Made by a program: the position numbers and the translations under genes. Under the pieces are notes generated by a model that was given only the letters and a program-made list of their open reading frames with translations, did no database searches and was not told the DNA's origin. Positions 25,461-38,542 of a stretch of DNA of 64,000 bases are shown piece by piece. This DNA is from Apodemus sylvaticus (lineage: Eukaryota; Chordata; Mammalia; Rodentia; Muridae): the NCBI RefSeq assembly GCF_947179515.1, contig NC_067495.1, forward strand, positions 27,357,913 through 27,421,912, in the 5' to 3' direction. The number at the start of each line of letters is the position of its first letter. Position 1 is the first letter of the stretch.

Positions 25461-26589
25461 ATTTTATAATTTAAATTTATATTTTCCAAGAATATGTATA
25501 ACCTACTGTGTCCGTTTAGTGTTGTGCATATTTACATGTGTCTAGGGCTGACCACTTAGGTCTGGATAATCTATCAGGAGCTGGTCCCCAGAAAAGACTG
25601 ATTCTCTCTCTCAGCAACCACTAACTGCCTAGTTCTTCGTCTAGGGACAGGACCTTGTGAACTTCCCCCATCCAGGCTAGAATGACAATTAGTGTTGTTA
25701 TTATGCATATTGTGTTTCAGCAATTGTCTTGTTGAGATGTCACAGGTACAGCTTCCCTATTTGGAAGGCACTATTCTAGCAACCAGTGCCCTGGTCCTCT
25801 GCTTCTTACACTCTTTTCATCCCCTTCCCTATGATTTTCCCTGAACCTTAGGTGTAGAGATTGTGCTGGGCTTAGATGTAGAGATTATCAGGGCTGGGCA
25901 GTCTGCACATATGCCAGATTTTTAACCCTTTCCTCTATTGTTGAACACCTATGTTGATTTATATTATAATTGTTCTATTTTACTATTATCACTGATATTC
26001 TCTTGTGCTTAGTTTCTAAAATAAACTCTATCATGAGTGTGTAGGTATAGGAAAAGCATACTAAAGACTGCATCCAAGACTACCCAGGGTTTATGGAATC
26101 CACTGGGAACTTGGAACATATATCCTACTAAGAGAGGAAGGATGGATTAATAAACTGCAAATTCATTGAAACAAATAACTAAAACCCCGACAATAAAAAC
26201 TAACTAGTACATATTATATATAATAAATAATGAATAATAATTTTAAAATCCAGTTACTCTATCAGGACGTTACCTAACTTATCTAATGCAGTTGCCCATC
26301 ATTGTAACTCTTTAACCTAATCTTTTCTATTTCTGCCTTTTCCCCTTCTTATCTGATCTTATGCGCTGTAAGATTCATGAAAATTCTTCAATAATCTATA
26401 TTTTGTTGTTATATCTGTGTATGACAGCAAGAAATGGGCAATCCCACTTACAACAGATGAGTTAACATATTTTTGCTACTATGTAATGCAGTATGTATCC
26501 TATAGCATGTAAAGCCAGATAAACAATCTACTGGGTAGCCCAGAGAGACCTAACATAGAACCAAATATGGCTGTCTTTTAAAAAATACA

Positions 26590-27250
26590 ATGAAATGATC
26601 ATTAATGATATTCTGCTACACCCATAGATAGGTGCTTTGTCCAGTTGTATCACCATAGAGACTTCCTCTGGCAGCAGATGGGAGCAGGTGCAGAGATCCA
26701 CAGACAGACATTATGCAGAGAGAAAGAGTCTAAATTGGGGGTCTCTATCTGGTCCCTCCTCGTAGAGCTCACCAAGCCCCTAGAAAGTTGGGGAGGGAAA
26801 ATTATAGGAATCAGACGGGATGGGGAACACCAGTAGAACATGACCAACTGAATCCGCTAAACAGGGCTCACATGAGCCCACAAACACCAAAGCAGCAAGC
26901 ATGCCCTCATGAGTTTGCACATGGTTCTCGGCGTATAATTATGGCTGGTAGCTTGGTGGTTTTGTGGGACTCAATAGTAGAAGCGGGTGCATCTCTGACG
27001 CCTTTGCCTGCTCTTGAGACTCTTTTTCTCCTGTTGGGTTGCCTTGTCATGCCTGGATATAAGGATTTTGCCTTGCCTTATCTTGTTTTGTCTTCTTTGA
27101 CTGTTATCTCTTAAAGGCCTTCCTTTTCTGAAAAGGAAAGAGAGGGAGAATGTATCTGGGAGAGGGGAGAGGTAGGGGGATAAGAACAGTGAAGGGAGGG
27201 TAAACTGGAGCTGGGACGCATTGCATGAGAGAAGAATCTATTTTAGATTA
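26590..27250 (+). mobile_element. Old L1 3' end fragment
   Basis: It carries the typical tail layout of a rodent L1: TTTTGTGGGACTCAATAGTAG, a C/T-rich stretch, and a purine-rich block GGGAGAGGGGAGAGGTAGGG. Diverged; no ORF retained. Confidence 0.55.
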
Positions 27251-27936
27251 TTTATTTCTTTCTTATTTATAAGAAAGAAAAAATCTAGGTTGTTCCTTTA
27301 ATAGCTTCTAAAAAGTGACAAGGCTGTCCTATATGTTTCGGGCTTTACTGAAGGTTTCAATACTTTATAATCAGTAACTCAGCAAGTGAGGATTGAACAT
27401 TCACACCCATATTCAGAACAACAACAAAATCCAAACGGTTGCTTCCCATTCTCCACTTAGAAAGGCAAGGACACTAAGTGTTGGGAAAGAATGCCTTTTA
27501 TCCTACTTACGTGGTCAGAATATTGACTTGAGAACTGCTACACGGGTCACATACAGGTTTCTTCCTTTTCATCTCTCACTTCCACATAATATATAGCATT
27601 TTGCTGTAACATTTCAATGTATTTTACTTAATCAGTATTTGCCTGTCAAGTTTTTGTCTTTGATAATATACTTTCCAAAAATGTCATCTGTTATCACATA
27701 TGTTCATGTACATTTCTTTCTGGAATTTTTATACAAGGATTTCAACTTTAAAAATAACTACAGAAAGTTCAAGATTCTGTTTCAGAATATGATGTTAACA
27801 CTTTACCCCTCAGGATTATTAGATATTACAAAATTAGAAAGCAGCCAAAAATGATGCTAATAGAAATATAATATAATAAGAGCCACATGTGTAATGCAAA
27901 AGTTTGCTATAGTCCCAGTTAGAGAAGTGAGAAGAT

Positions 27937-28095
27937 GGGCTGGAGAGTTGGCTCAGAGGTCAAGAGTAGTTGTTCTTCCAAAGAACCTGGATTCAATTCC
28001 AAGCACACACATCCGACACCCTGGGAACCAGGCATGTACACATACATACATATGAATGCAAATCACTCATGCACATGAAAAATAATAAAGTAAAT
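27937..28095 (+). repeat. B3 SINE
   Basis: GGGCTGGAGAGTTGGCTCAG head and AACCAGGCATGTACACATAC 3' part. Confidence 0.8.
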
Positions 28096-29611
28096 CACAC
28101 CAAAAAGTAAAAATATGCAAACGAAATGGTCACTTCAATGTATGACTGACATCACATGTTAGCAGTAAGTTTCATATCCTGTTTTATATAGAATCTTTGA
28201 ATTTTAATACATATTTTGGGAAGTGCAAAGCCAGTTAGTTATTTTATCATTTTTATTATCATTTATATCAATTTTCACAGACACCTAACACATGCTTAAA
28301 AATATTTCACAATGTAGTTCTAGACACATTTGAGACAATACTGAGAACTGATGAATCTCGTGATTCAAGACAGTATTTTAGATAGCAGGTAATCTGAAGA
28401 TTTTATCATCAAGTGTTCTCAAGTGCACCACTACCCCAATATGAAAGTTAAGCTTCTGAGACCAGGACTTGTGAAGCCATCCAACCTTTAAATTGACTCT
28501 AGAATTTGTGCTGTCAGTAACTGAATCTACCATGAGCAGCTTTGGGTTTCGAAGCTGAAAAACAAAACAAAACACAACAACAACAAAAACAAAACAATCA
28601 AACCAGAGGCTTCAGGCTCCAAGAGTCTCCAGCCTAAGAGCACACGGCATCCTCTCCCATCTCCTGCGATGCTTGAGCCAGTGATGTGGAGAGGCAAACT
28701 GATTTATTATAATTTCGTACTTGGAAAAAGGTCTTCTCCTGTTTCAGGAATTAACACCTCTAAGGCAGAATGGTCTGCCTGTATACACTCTCCAATAATC
28801 AGTCAGTCTCCATCTTCAAGTGGCAGCTTTAGAAACTCGGGGAACTGGCTTTGTCTCTGTGGGCTACAGTGAGCTCAGATAGGGAGTACCTTGGTTGTAG
28901 GTTTTAGTATCCACAGATTTCTGCAATAGTCTCTCACAGTCCTCATTTATGGTGCCAATGAAATTTTTTGAAAGGACAAAAAAATTTGGACATAGGAGCG
29001 ATTCATTAGGTAGCTGTTCTTTCCAAATTTAACCAAAATGGTTCTACCCATCTCCCTTCCTCCCTGCCCCAAACCTCCCACTCCCAACTAATGTACCAGT
29101 AACAGCCAAAAACTACACACATGCTAGGCTGTAAAAAGTCAGTTAACACCTTTGCTCTCTCACAGCCCAGTTCTGCAGGTTTTGTCCTTCATGGCAGCCC
29201 CATCGTTTTCTTAGCAAAGCACAGAATGGGTGCCTTGAGACATTTACCCCTTTCCCGTCCCCTGGGATGAATGTACATCTATACTGCTTGAAATGATTGA
29301 AAACATGTGGACTGCTGCATGACACAGAACCTATGCTGGACATCTTCTCAAGTCACCTCTATGGAGTCAAGACAGATAGAACTCCTTCCCTCTCCACCTG
29401 AAACCTTCACAGTCAAAGGTGACAGGGGCTGGTACTCAACAGGGCTAATTGTCGTCTTTTTTGCCATCATCCTCTGACAGGCAAGAATGCCACGATAGTA
29501 TTTCCTCATAGAAAGCTGTGACAACCTGTGGGCACTTGATATAGGCTTTTTTGGGCAGGGACCAGGTCAGCCTCATCAGAATATTTCCATTCCATTAGAA
29601 ACATCCTGAGT

Positions 29612-30762
29612 TTTGCAGGCAAATGGATGGAACTAGAAAATATCATCCTAAATGAGGTAACTCAGACTCAAAAGGACATGTATGGTACGTATTTACTTAT
29701 AAGTGGATATTAGCCAAAAAGTACAGAATACCCAGGATATAATCCACAGAACTCAAGAAGGTTAACACACTGAAGAGCCTAAGTGAGGACGCCTCAGTCC
29801 CAGTTGGGAGGGAGAAGAAAGCAATCACAGGTGGGGGGAGGGAGGAAGGGACCTGGGTGGGAAAGGGGACAGAAAGGGGAAGAGGAGAACATGATCAGGT
29901 ATTGGGAGGTAGGGGAGGACAGGACTGAAGCCCTGAAGTCCAGAAGAAAGAATCAAAACAGACAACTTCAGAAGGTAGGAGGTGGGGGAACCCTCCAGAA
30001 TCTACCAGGGACCTGGGAGGTAGGAGACGCTCAGGACTCAAAGGGAGAGACTCAACAGGAAGAGGGAACTTGTAGAGTTCACCTCCAGTAGAAAGACAGG
30101 GCATCAAGTGGAGGGCTGGGGTTGCCATCCCACAGTCAAAAACTATAACCCAGAATTGTTCCTGTCTGAAAGAACTGCAGAGGCAAAAATGGAGAAGAGA
30201 CTGAGGGAAAGGAGGTCCAGTGATAGGTTCAACTTGGGATCCATCTCAAGGGGAGGCCCCAAGGCCTGACACTATTACTGATGCTATATGGTGTGCTTAC
30301 GGACAGGATCCTAGCATAGTTGCCCTCCGAAAGGCCCAACAAGCAGCTGAAAGAGTCAGATGCAGATACTTACACTCAACCAAAGGACAGAAACCGAGGA
30401 CCTTTGTGGTTGAATTAGGGGAAAGGCTTGTAGAAGCTGAGGAGCTAGGAGACCCCATAGGAAGACCAGCAGTCTCAACTAACCCGGACTCCTGAGATCT
30501 TGCAGACACTGAGTCACCAACCAGGCAGCATACACCAACTGATAGGAGGCTCCCAACACATACAGCAGAGGACTGCCAAGTCTGGCCTCAGTGAGAGAAG
30601 ATACACCTAACCCTCGAGAGACTGGAGGCCTCAGGGAGTGGGGCAGTCTAGTGGGGTAGGGCTGGGGGGTAGGGACATTCTCTTAGAAACAGGAAAAGAG
30701 GAATTGGATGAGGAACTGTGGGAGGGTGGACCAGAAGGGGGATAATGACTGAACTGTAAAAA

Positions 30763-30806
<44 letters not shown>
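29612..30806 (+). mobile_element. L1 3' end with long 3' UTR and a TAG triplet tail
   Basis: It starts in the last ORF2 segment (AATGGATGGAACTAGAAAAT) and continues through a purine-rich 3' UTR (GACCTGGGTGGGAAAGGGG; GACAGGGCATCAAGTGGAGG). It ends at GGGGGATAATGACTG, followed by about 14 AGT triplets (30763-30806). Open frames here such as 29783-30091 are UTR artefacts. Confidence 0.85.
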
Positions 30807-31554
30807 AAAAGAAAAATGGGTTCTCTGCTGGAGTCAGTAGCTCCAATAATTTGTTCTGGCTCCAAATCCCAGGCAACGCTTCATGGCTTTTCTAACTCTT
30901 CTTTATTTTTCTTTGGGTTGCTTTCCTCTCCCTTATCTTCAGAATCAGAATCAGCTTTTCACTTGCCTCCGTCTGATATATCTGTCTTGTGAGCTGTTTT
31001 CTGTGACTATAGAAACTGGGTCAGGGCAATCCAGGTTCTCTTTCTGTTTCGCATGTATTGTCTTCATCTAAGAAATTTTAGAAGATATTCCACTTTGCCC
31101 TTGACAACTCACTGATCAAGAATTTCCCACCACATATTCCTCTTCCTCTTCTTCTAGTACCTCCTCCCCTTCTTGTTTTGTTTTGTTTTGTTTCTTTCCT
31201 ATAGTACCTCTCAGCTGATATAGAGGGCGATGCTGTGCCTGAGAGTCTGAGAGGAATAGGTGCTGTGCTATGCATTCAGTCAGGTGCTCTGAGAAAGTAG
31301 AGACCAGAGATGTCCAGTAATAGGCAGTGGTTGAGAGCCTAGCACAAACAGGGTATGACAGGTAGAGCCCACAGCCCTCCCTCCCATCAGTCGAACAAAA
31401 TAGCATCCCTGCATAATATGTTTAATCAAGCCCTCTCCCATCCTTCCCACCCAGTTCCTCCATCATCACCACTCTTCCATCCCAATCTCACGTGTTCTTT
31501 TTTAAAAGATTTATTTTTATTTCTATGAATGCTCTTGAGTTAATGTGCATGCAT

Positions 31555-31555
<1 letters not shown>

Positions 31556-31596
<41 letters not shown>
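31556..31596 (+). repeat. TG microsatellite inside a minus-strand SINE fragment
   Basis: (TG)n of about 20 units, flanked on the left by AAGATTTATTTTTATTTCTA, the reverse complement of a B2/B3 tail. Confidence 0.85.
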
Positions 31597-31597
<1 letters not shown>

Positions 31598-31799
31598 GCT
31601 TCTAAAATCCAAAGTGCATGATATCTCCTGCAATCAGAGCCACAAACAGTTGAGAGCTGCCTGGAATGAGTGCTGGGAAGTGCTAAATCTCTGCTTCAGG
31701 CTCCAGGTTGTCGTAGTTGTCATCGTCTTTGTCTTCTTTGTTGTTGTCATCATCATCATCATCATTGTTGTCATTGTCATCTACCATTTCCTTAGTCTT

Positions 31800-33201
31800 G
31801 GCATCCTATCTCCCACCCATTTAACCCTTCTTGTTTCATTATTTTTGATCCCCCCTCATACCATCTGCAGTCTATCTCTCCTCTGTTGAAAGCACCCCCA
31901 AAGACCCTCTACTAGTTTCCTGACATCGATCTCTACTCCAGCGTACACAGGGCTTAAGGATTCAAAGATGTTTTTCTGAGTCTAGGTTACCTCATTCAGA
32001 ATTATTTGTGGCTCCATCCATTTACCTGTGAATTTCATAATTTCATTTTTTAACAGCAGAAAAATATTGCATCATCTAAATGTTTTCATAATGCATTCTT
32101 CAGTTGATAGACATTGAGATGGTTTAAATAAGAATAGTCTCCATAGGGTCACATATTTTAATATTTAGTCACCAAGGATTAGATAGAAAGGATTAGAAGG
32201 ATTAGACACATCTTAGCTTTCAACTTGTGAAAAAATTAAAGAAAAACTTATAGATGTAAACCATCAACAACAGAAAGTTGATGCAAGTGTAATTAAAGGA
32301 CTGGGTCAAGTTCCAGCCCCAGCAAGCAGCAGAAACTGGCAGCTTCACCCACATGGTTCTGGTTTTAGAGTCAAGGATACAAGAAAAAGGCTGTAACATC
32401 TCCCTCTGTGGCTAAGGAAAAGTCACTGAGGCCAGTGTGTGTCAGGGGCGTCTCTGCATGAAGGCCCAGAAAGGCCATTGTGTGAAGCTGTGAAAGTGAA
32501 GCCTGGATTGCCTCGGAGACCACAAGATGTTGGGGATGCTAGAGCTGTGGGATACCTGCCGAGAAGAGCCACATACCAGGTATGGAACCAGTGCAAGAGA
32601 GAGAAGTGTGCGGCAGTCACCAAACCTGGAAGGAGTTGGAGGGATGGAGTGCTCTGACATCAGACTTGGAGATGCAGAATTCCGAGTTCGTCCTGCTCAT
32701 TTTCAGTCTTGCTTTGGTCCAGTATTTTATCACTATGCTCCTTCCCCCACTTTTGGAATGACAATTCATATTCTAGGTCATTGTATGTTACAAGTATGTC
32801 ATCTGATTTTTTATTTTTATTTTATGGAGGATCGCAGTTAAGAGATTGCTATTAGTCTCAGAAGAGAACTTTGGACTTTAAACAGTGATAATGAAGGCAG
32901 TGCTAGACTATGGGGACTTTAGAAGTTGGACTGAATGCATTTTGTTTTTTTTGGGTTTTTTTTTTTTGGTTTTTTTGCATTATGATATGGCTATGAGGGG
33001 ACCAGAGAGTACAATGTTGTGGTTTGAATAAGAGTGGTCCCCATAGGTTCATACATTTGAATGCTTAATTACCATAGAGTGGTTCTATTTCAAAGGACTA
33101 GAAGGATAAGGAGTTGGAGTAGGTGTAGCCTTGTTGGAGGAAGTGTTTCACTAGGTGTGGGCATTGAGGTTTCAAAAGCCCAAGCCAGGTCCAGGCCCAG
33201 G

Positions 33202-33245
<44 letters not shown>

Positions 33246-33980
33246 CTACTGCTCCAGTGCTGTGTGATACCATGTTCCCTGCCAAGATAATACTAGACCA
33301 ATTCTCTGATACTATAAGCAAGCAAGCCTCAATTAAAAACCTCCTTTTATAAGAATTGCCTTGATCATAGTAACTCTTTACAGCAATAGAATAGTGCCTA
33401 AGACAAGAATTATCTATTTAGTCCTATAGCCCACCTTTAACTTGGGTTGTTTTCTTTATGTTCAATTTTTAAGTTGCTTTATAGTCTCAGTACTAACCCT
33501 CTATCTGATGCATAATTGGCAAATGCCTTTTCCATTCTGTAGGCTGCCATTTTGCTGGAATTAAAGTGTCCTTTGCTATACAGGAGTGTTTTAGTTTTAT
33601 GAGGTCCTATTTAATTATTGGTTTTAATTACAGTGCTATCAGGATCCTGTTCAGAAAGTCATTTCCTATGCTAATGAGTTCAAATATTTTGCTGCTTTCT
33701 CTTCTAACAGATTCAGTGTATCTGGTTTTATGATGAGATCCTTGAACCATTTAGAGTTGAGTTTTTGCAGGGTGATAAGTATGGATCTATTTGCATTCTT
33801 CTATATGCAGCCAGCCATCCAGTTTGGCCAGCACCATTTGTTGAAGATGTCCCTTCTTTATCAAAAATCATATGGCTATAAGAGTATTATGGACTTACTG
33901 ATAAATGGGCCTGGTGTTTACATCTATGCTGATTTTCCCATATTTCTATAGTGTATCATGAAATCAATGATATCTCCAGC
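31800..33980 (-). mobile_element. Antisense L1 3' fragment, split by an LTR element
   Basis: The left piece (about 31800-32117) reads TGGCTCCATCCATTTACCTG. The right piece (about 33405-33980) contains CAGCACCATTTGTTGAAGATG and CTTTATCAAAAATCATATGG, both standard L1 ORF2/3' antisense signatures. The interruption is the LTR-flanked unit at 32118-33405. Confidence 0.65.
32118..33405 (+). mobile_element. Non-coding LTR-flanked retroelement nested in L1
   Basis: Two related units bracket an internal region. Left: GGTTTAAATAAGAATAGTC, then TAGTCACCAAGGATTAG (32118-32210). Right: TGTGGTTTGAATAAGAGTGG, ending CAATAGAATAGTGCCTAAGA then CA (33017-33405). The internal 0.75 kb has no retroviral gene. 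The layout is that of a non-autonomous rodent LTR element (MaLR-like); the left LTR is truncated. The right LTR carries a CT run (33205-33243). Confidence 0.5.
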
Positions 33981-34639
33981 AGAGTTTTTACAACATATTT
34001 AAATTCTGTTGATCAGTGATGATCTACGGCTTCTACTCACTAGCTATCAGTTGCACCCTCCCCTCAGCTAAAATGTCACTAGATGTTGCCAAATGTACCA
34101 AGAGGGAGTGACTTGTCTATCCTTACTTGAGAACTGAAGGCCTAGAAGAACTGAAAATAATTTATTTAGAATGAATCTTAGAAACTTATGAAAGAGAATT
34201 TTTATTTAGCTAATATTCCTACAGTGACCAACCTGAGACAATAGTTCTTACAATAATAAAAAACCCATGGAGTTCTAAGGTTCTAATGTCACAAAATAGA
34301 GTGGGGAAGGGAAGAGGCAGCATAGAAGGAAGGAAAAAATGAGGGGAGGGGAATTATTTCAAGAACCCTGAGGATACTGACTTTGAAAATATGCCAGTGT
34401 TGGATTATGACACACAGCAGGCAGTGCCTTGGAGTTCAGGGTATTGGGAGAACAAAGTTGCACAATCCTAGAGCTGCTTACATTTTTACAAAAGCATTTA
34501 ATATCACAAGTAACAAGCAATAGATTTCAACCTTTGGGTGAGCTAATTTCTTCAACTATCTTTCATATTCACCAAAACTGCAGTCCACCAGAAGCCCCAT
34601 TTAATTTTGATGTTTCTAAGTTACCAAGTTATTTTTTTA

Positions 34640-34829
34640 AGCTTCATTTATTTGTATTTTTATGTGTGCAGGTGTTTTTATGTCAGTGCATCATGTGCAT
34701 GTAGTACCTGTAGCAGCCAGAAGAGGGCATCAGATGGTTGTGAGCTGCCACAAGAGTTCTGGGAACCAAACCAAGCAGTCTTCAGCAAGAGCAGCAAACG
34801 CTCTTAACTGCTGAGCCATTTCTCCAGCC
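34640..34829 (-). repeat. B2/B3 SINE, antisense
   Basis: Ends CTGCTGAGCCATTTCTCCAG, the reverse complement of a B2 head. Confidence 0.85.
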
Positions 34830-35159
34830 CTACTAAGTTACTGATATATTTTTAAAAATTAAAAGAAATCAAAATCACTGCAGAAATTTATTTTAAGAAA
34901 ACAGTAAACTAACAAAACTTATTGGAAAAGGAGTGAATTGAGAAGGTTCCTTAAGTAGTTTAATTTAATCTTATCTACCTGTGTGTATTCATTATTCAGA
35001 ATGCTGACCCCAGTGCCAGGTACTGGAGGGTCCTGAATCATCCAACACCAGACTATTATTTTCCCTCTATTTCAGTTTCATTTTAAATTGATCAACAAGA
35101 GTTAAAAACTAACCTCTTGGCAATCATTAAAATAAACCAGGAGCTTGTTCATGGCAAGT

Positions 35160-35277
35160 GTCTGGATTTATGGAAGCTTTATTCTAACTGGGTACGCAGA
35201 CTTTTAGGATAATAGGTCAAGCTACCTAACGTGCATACTAAGTGTCCTACAGCAGGCAACAGCCTACATGTCTCTAA
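35160..35277 (-). other. Asb11: Asb11 probable short 3' UTR with poly(A) signal
   Basis: A minus-strand AATAAA (plus-strand TTTATT, 35178-35183) lies 94 bases after the stop codon, giving an expected cleavage near 35160. A further candidate lies near 34888, so longer transcripts are possible. The end is inferred from the signal only. Confidence 0.5.
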
Positions 35278-35402
35278 CTATTGGTATAAGAGGAATTTTT
35301 CCAGCGGTTCTGGCAGACCTAGTGCGTAGATGGCTTGATGACATGTTCGGCCCAAGCATTTCCGGACACACAGGCGGCAGAGCTGAGAAAGAGCAGGTGG
35401 AC
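35278..35402 (-). CDS. Asb11: Asb11 coding exon 7 (SOCS box and stop)
   Basis: The acceptor is CCCTCTCCCAG. The exon encodes the tail of the protein: PPALSQLCRLCVRKCLG, then RTCHQAIYALGLPEPLEKF and LLYQ, then TAG at 35278-35280. The L..LCRL..R...G motif is the Elongin-BC contact and LPEP is the Cullin-5 box of the SOCS domain (family knowledge), so the ligase-recruiting end looks intact. The stretch just before LPEP (IYALG) differs from the human form that I recall. Confidence 0.95.
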
Positions 35403-38400
35403 CTGGGAGAGGGAAGAAAAATGGCATGAACCTCACAGTGGGGTGGAGAAAGAGATTTGGATACTAGAAGCTTAATTGAATGGGAGAGGAATTACCAAAT
35501 GATGGGACGTCTTACAAGCAGTGGATTCTGAGTTGCCCTTTTGTAGCAGATATCCTTTAAGTTGATCCTCTAATAGTAACTATTATTGAAAAATGCACTA
35601 TCTGTGGGCTAGGAAAGAAGTGTGGGTCTGTAGGGAGTGCATCTCCCTCACTATGGCCTATGTTAATAGGAGAGATAAGCCGGACAAAGTGGAAAAACAC
35701 TGGGGTGCAGGGCTCTAAGACAGAGTGTCAGGACAAAGGGGCAACTACAGAGAAGCTGTGAGCAGAAAGTGTTGCCTCACAGTTACTGCTAGGAACTGGA
35801 ACAGGGACAAAATAGTCCTCAAAGTACCCCTGGGGCCTCCTACTGATTGCTTATATGGCAATCCTGGCTTCCTCCACATACCTGAAAGAGCCCTCTGTTC
35901 TTGCAAGGGCTCCACCTCAATAGCTATGCATACAAAGGACTCCAATCACATTGACCCACTGTTCCCTGGATTTAGTCTCATGGAATCTACTTATAAAGGG
36001 ACAGTTAGTTACATTATCCTATTATCTCCTTGCCTGTCTATCAGCAAAGACTTCCTCAAGTGAAACTAATTACTTACTGGCTTATACAAGCCCTTATTGT
36101 AAGTAAAGTCTACTGTAACAGCATTATAAACGATATGGAACAAAAGAAGCAGATACACATGCAAATAGTCAGATAACATTCAGGATTGATGTGAACAAGG
36201 AACATGTGGTGGAGAGATATCCAGAGAACCAAACATTCATCTTTAGTTAAAATGTTGGGAATTGAGAATGGCAGAGATTCCCACCCAGTGCCCCTTAAAT
36301 CTGGAGAAAACATACAACCAGAAATGAAGTAGCTAAGCTAGAACATGACAGTGCAGGCAAACTGACCAGTTTTCTCAGAGACACTCAAAAGTAATGCTTG
36401 TTGCCAGGCAGTGATGGTGCATGCCTTTGTTCCCAAAACTTGGGAGGCAGAGGCAGGCGGATTTCTGAGTTCAAGGCCAGCCTGGTCTACAGAGTGAGTT
36501 CCAGGACAGCCAGAGCTACACAGAGAAACCATGACTTGAAAAAAAAATGAACAAACAAACAAACAAACAAAAGTAATGCTCCTGTTTATGAAGCTTGAAG
36601 ACTTAGAAGTTTGTCAATAAGTAATGCAAGTAACCCCAGTCCTGAAAACACTCCCAATTTGGGGGAAGAAAAATATACAAACTATTACCAGCTATGTTCT
36701 CAGCTAACAGTTGCAAAAAGAACTTTCCAAACTGGCATCTGGTAAATTGCCACTAGCCATTTAAATCCAGGAGCATCATGACTAATATAGATCAGTGCTA
36801 ATTAACGTGTGGGAGCCAGCTAAGTAGATAGAGTTTAGGACTCCACTTGGTCCACTTGATGAAAAATCTGTATTTTAATAAAGTCTCCAGGTGATTTGTT
36901 GGCACAGTCTCGGTTTTTGAAAGCACTGATAGAAACTGTTTGCAAAACAATAAATCAGGTATTTCACTGGGCAAGACATAGGACTTGGGAGGGTTTCACA
37001 AAACACAAGAAAGACCCCTTGTTGTGCACATTGCTTCAGGAGATTTGGATTCAGGTCTTGGAATTTGGAGAGTGCTTGTTGTGGGGTCAAAGGGCTTGCC
37101 TGGCATCCTAATGCTTCGTTCTAATAGGTTGTGACCCTCTGGAAGCAAATTCCTCTATGCCTCACTTTTCTCATTCATAGCTGGAATCTCGTGTTTCTAT
37201 AAAGTTCTAAGCACTTTTAAGAATTCAATGAGATTAGTCTTTGTTTCAAAGTAGTGTCCATGGAGGCAATTGTATCACGGAATCATTACAATCACCCTTA
37301 CTACTCGCCCTGGCACCCTCCTCTGCAAAGGCTCAGAGAATGTTCTCTCGATGTATGGATGTGAAAAGGGTTCTCGTTTTGAGTGTAGCTACGAAACATT
37401 GCAGCTCGCTCTTCATCTTCAGCATGTATAGTTTCTATTCTTGCCTAGGGTGAAAATTAGAATAAGAGGATGGAGCATGCTGACCCCCACTACTCCCTGA
37501 TCTGGAGAAGAAGTAATGCACATCACTATTTGGTCAGCTTTCTGAGACTTATCACCTATCCTCCCTACAGTCTGAACTCAAATACAATCAGTTGCCACTT
37601 ACCCAAACCAGGTAAGTTCTGAAAAACACATCCTTAGCTATATAGTCAACACTGTGTGAACACCATAGAAAGCATTCACACAAACCAAGGTGCCCATGGT
37701 ACTATGCAGCAATTTGATCTTATGGGACCACAAGCTGTATGCTTAGCCATTATTGATAGCCCTTATGCAATATGTCTATTTTGTCTAATATGTGAGGCAC
37801 AGCCTGCTCACAATGTTACAAAGATGAGCTTTGATTTATTCAATTAGGTGCTTTTTTCTATGTTAAACATGGCTGTTGAATCTTTTCCGGATGAAAACAA
37901 AGTTGTCTGACTATTTTCTTGTCATGGAAAATAAACTGCAACAACACAGTCTGTGAAATAAACAACAACAACAACAACAACAAAATCTGAGGAGACACTG
38001 CAGTGAATCCAGGACTTGACCATTCTCACGAAACCATGCTCAATTAAAGGAAGAAAGGAAAAAAAGGAATAGTCTAGGGCAGTATGCTTAGGGGGAGGAG
38101 CAAACGCCCAGACCTTCTTACCTTCGTGGAGCAAGAGCGCCTGCTCCACACTACTCTTGGGAGCAGCAAGCTCAAGGGCACTTTTGCCCTGCGCATTTCT
38201 GAGTTTCAGGTTAGCCCCATACTCAGTGAGCAGATTGATGACCTCCACACTGGACTGCCTCGCTGCAGCATGCAGTGGGGTATCCAGCCACCGGCCATGG
38301 TCAACACTTGCTCCTTAATAAAGCACACGGTCACAGTCAACACTGAGTGTGAATGGAAGACACAATGAGCCATTGTATATAAAGACATCTTAAATGCCCT

Positions 38401-38507
38401 GGTGTAGTTAAGCAATCTTTGAGACTATGTGACTTAAGCCCAGAATGTCAGCAATGCCTGTGAAGACTACTCCAACAAGACAGTTCAGTGTAAAAAAGTG
38501 AAGTTAG

Positions 38508-38542
<35 letters not shown>

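Larger units (their letters stand above)
15761..35159. other. Intergenic region between Asb9 and Asb11
   Basis: About 19.4 kb with no recognised exon. Contents in order: CA run 15966-16005; degenerate Asb9 exon copy; minus B1 17080-17215; B3 split by an LTR-like unit (17450-17905); L1 3' end 17965-18470; minus SINE 18560-18920; TG run 19675-19714; B1-like 19928-20068; B3 21293-21513; LTR-like fragment about 22430-22605; B2 22692-22880; B1 22951-23103; LTR-like 23508-23910; B3 24115-24320; possible old antisense L1 24965-25345; TA/TG tract 25346-25460; L1 3' end 26590-27250; B3 27937-28095; L1 3' end 29612-30760; antisense L1 with nested LTR element 31800-33980; minus SINE 34640-34829. The segments 20180-21180, 25500-26580 and 28100-29550 show nothing recognisable. 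Confidence 0.55.

Noticed and set aside
29783..30495. ORFs of about 90-100 codons in a purine-rich block
   Set aside because: The sequence is L1 3' UTR; no known protein is encoded there.
35725..36063. 112-codon plus-strand ORF in Asb11 intron 6
   Set aside because: No recognisable domain, antisense to the gene, no splice or promoter support; length is compatible with chance.
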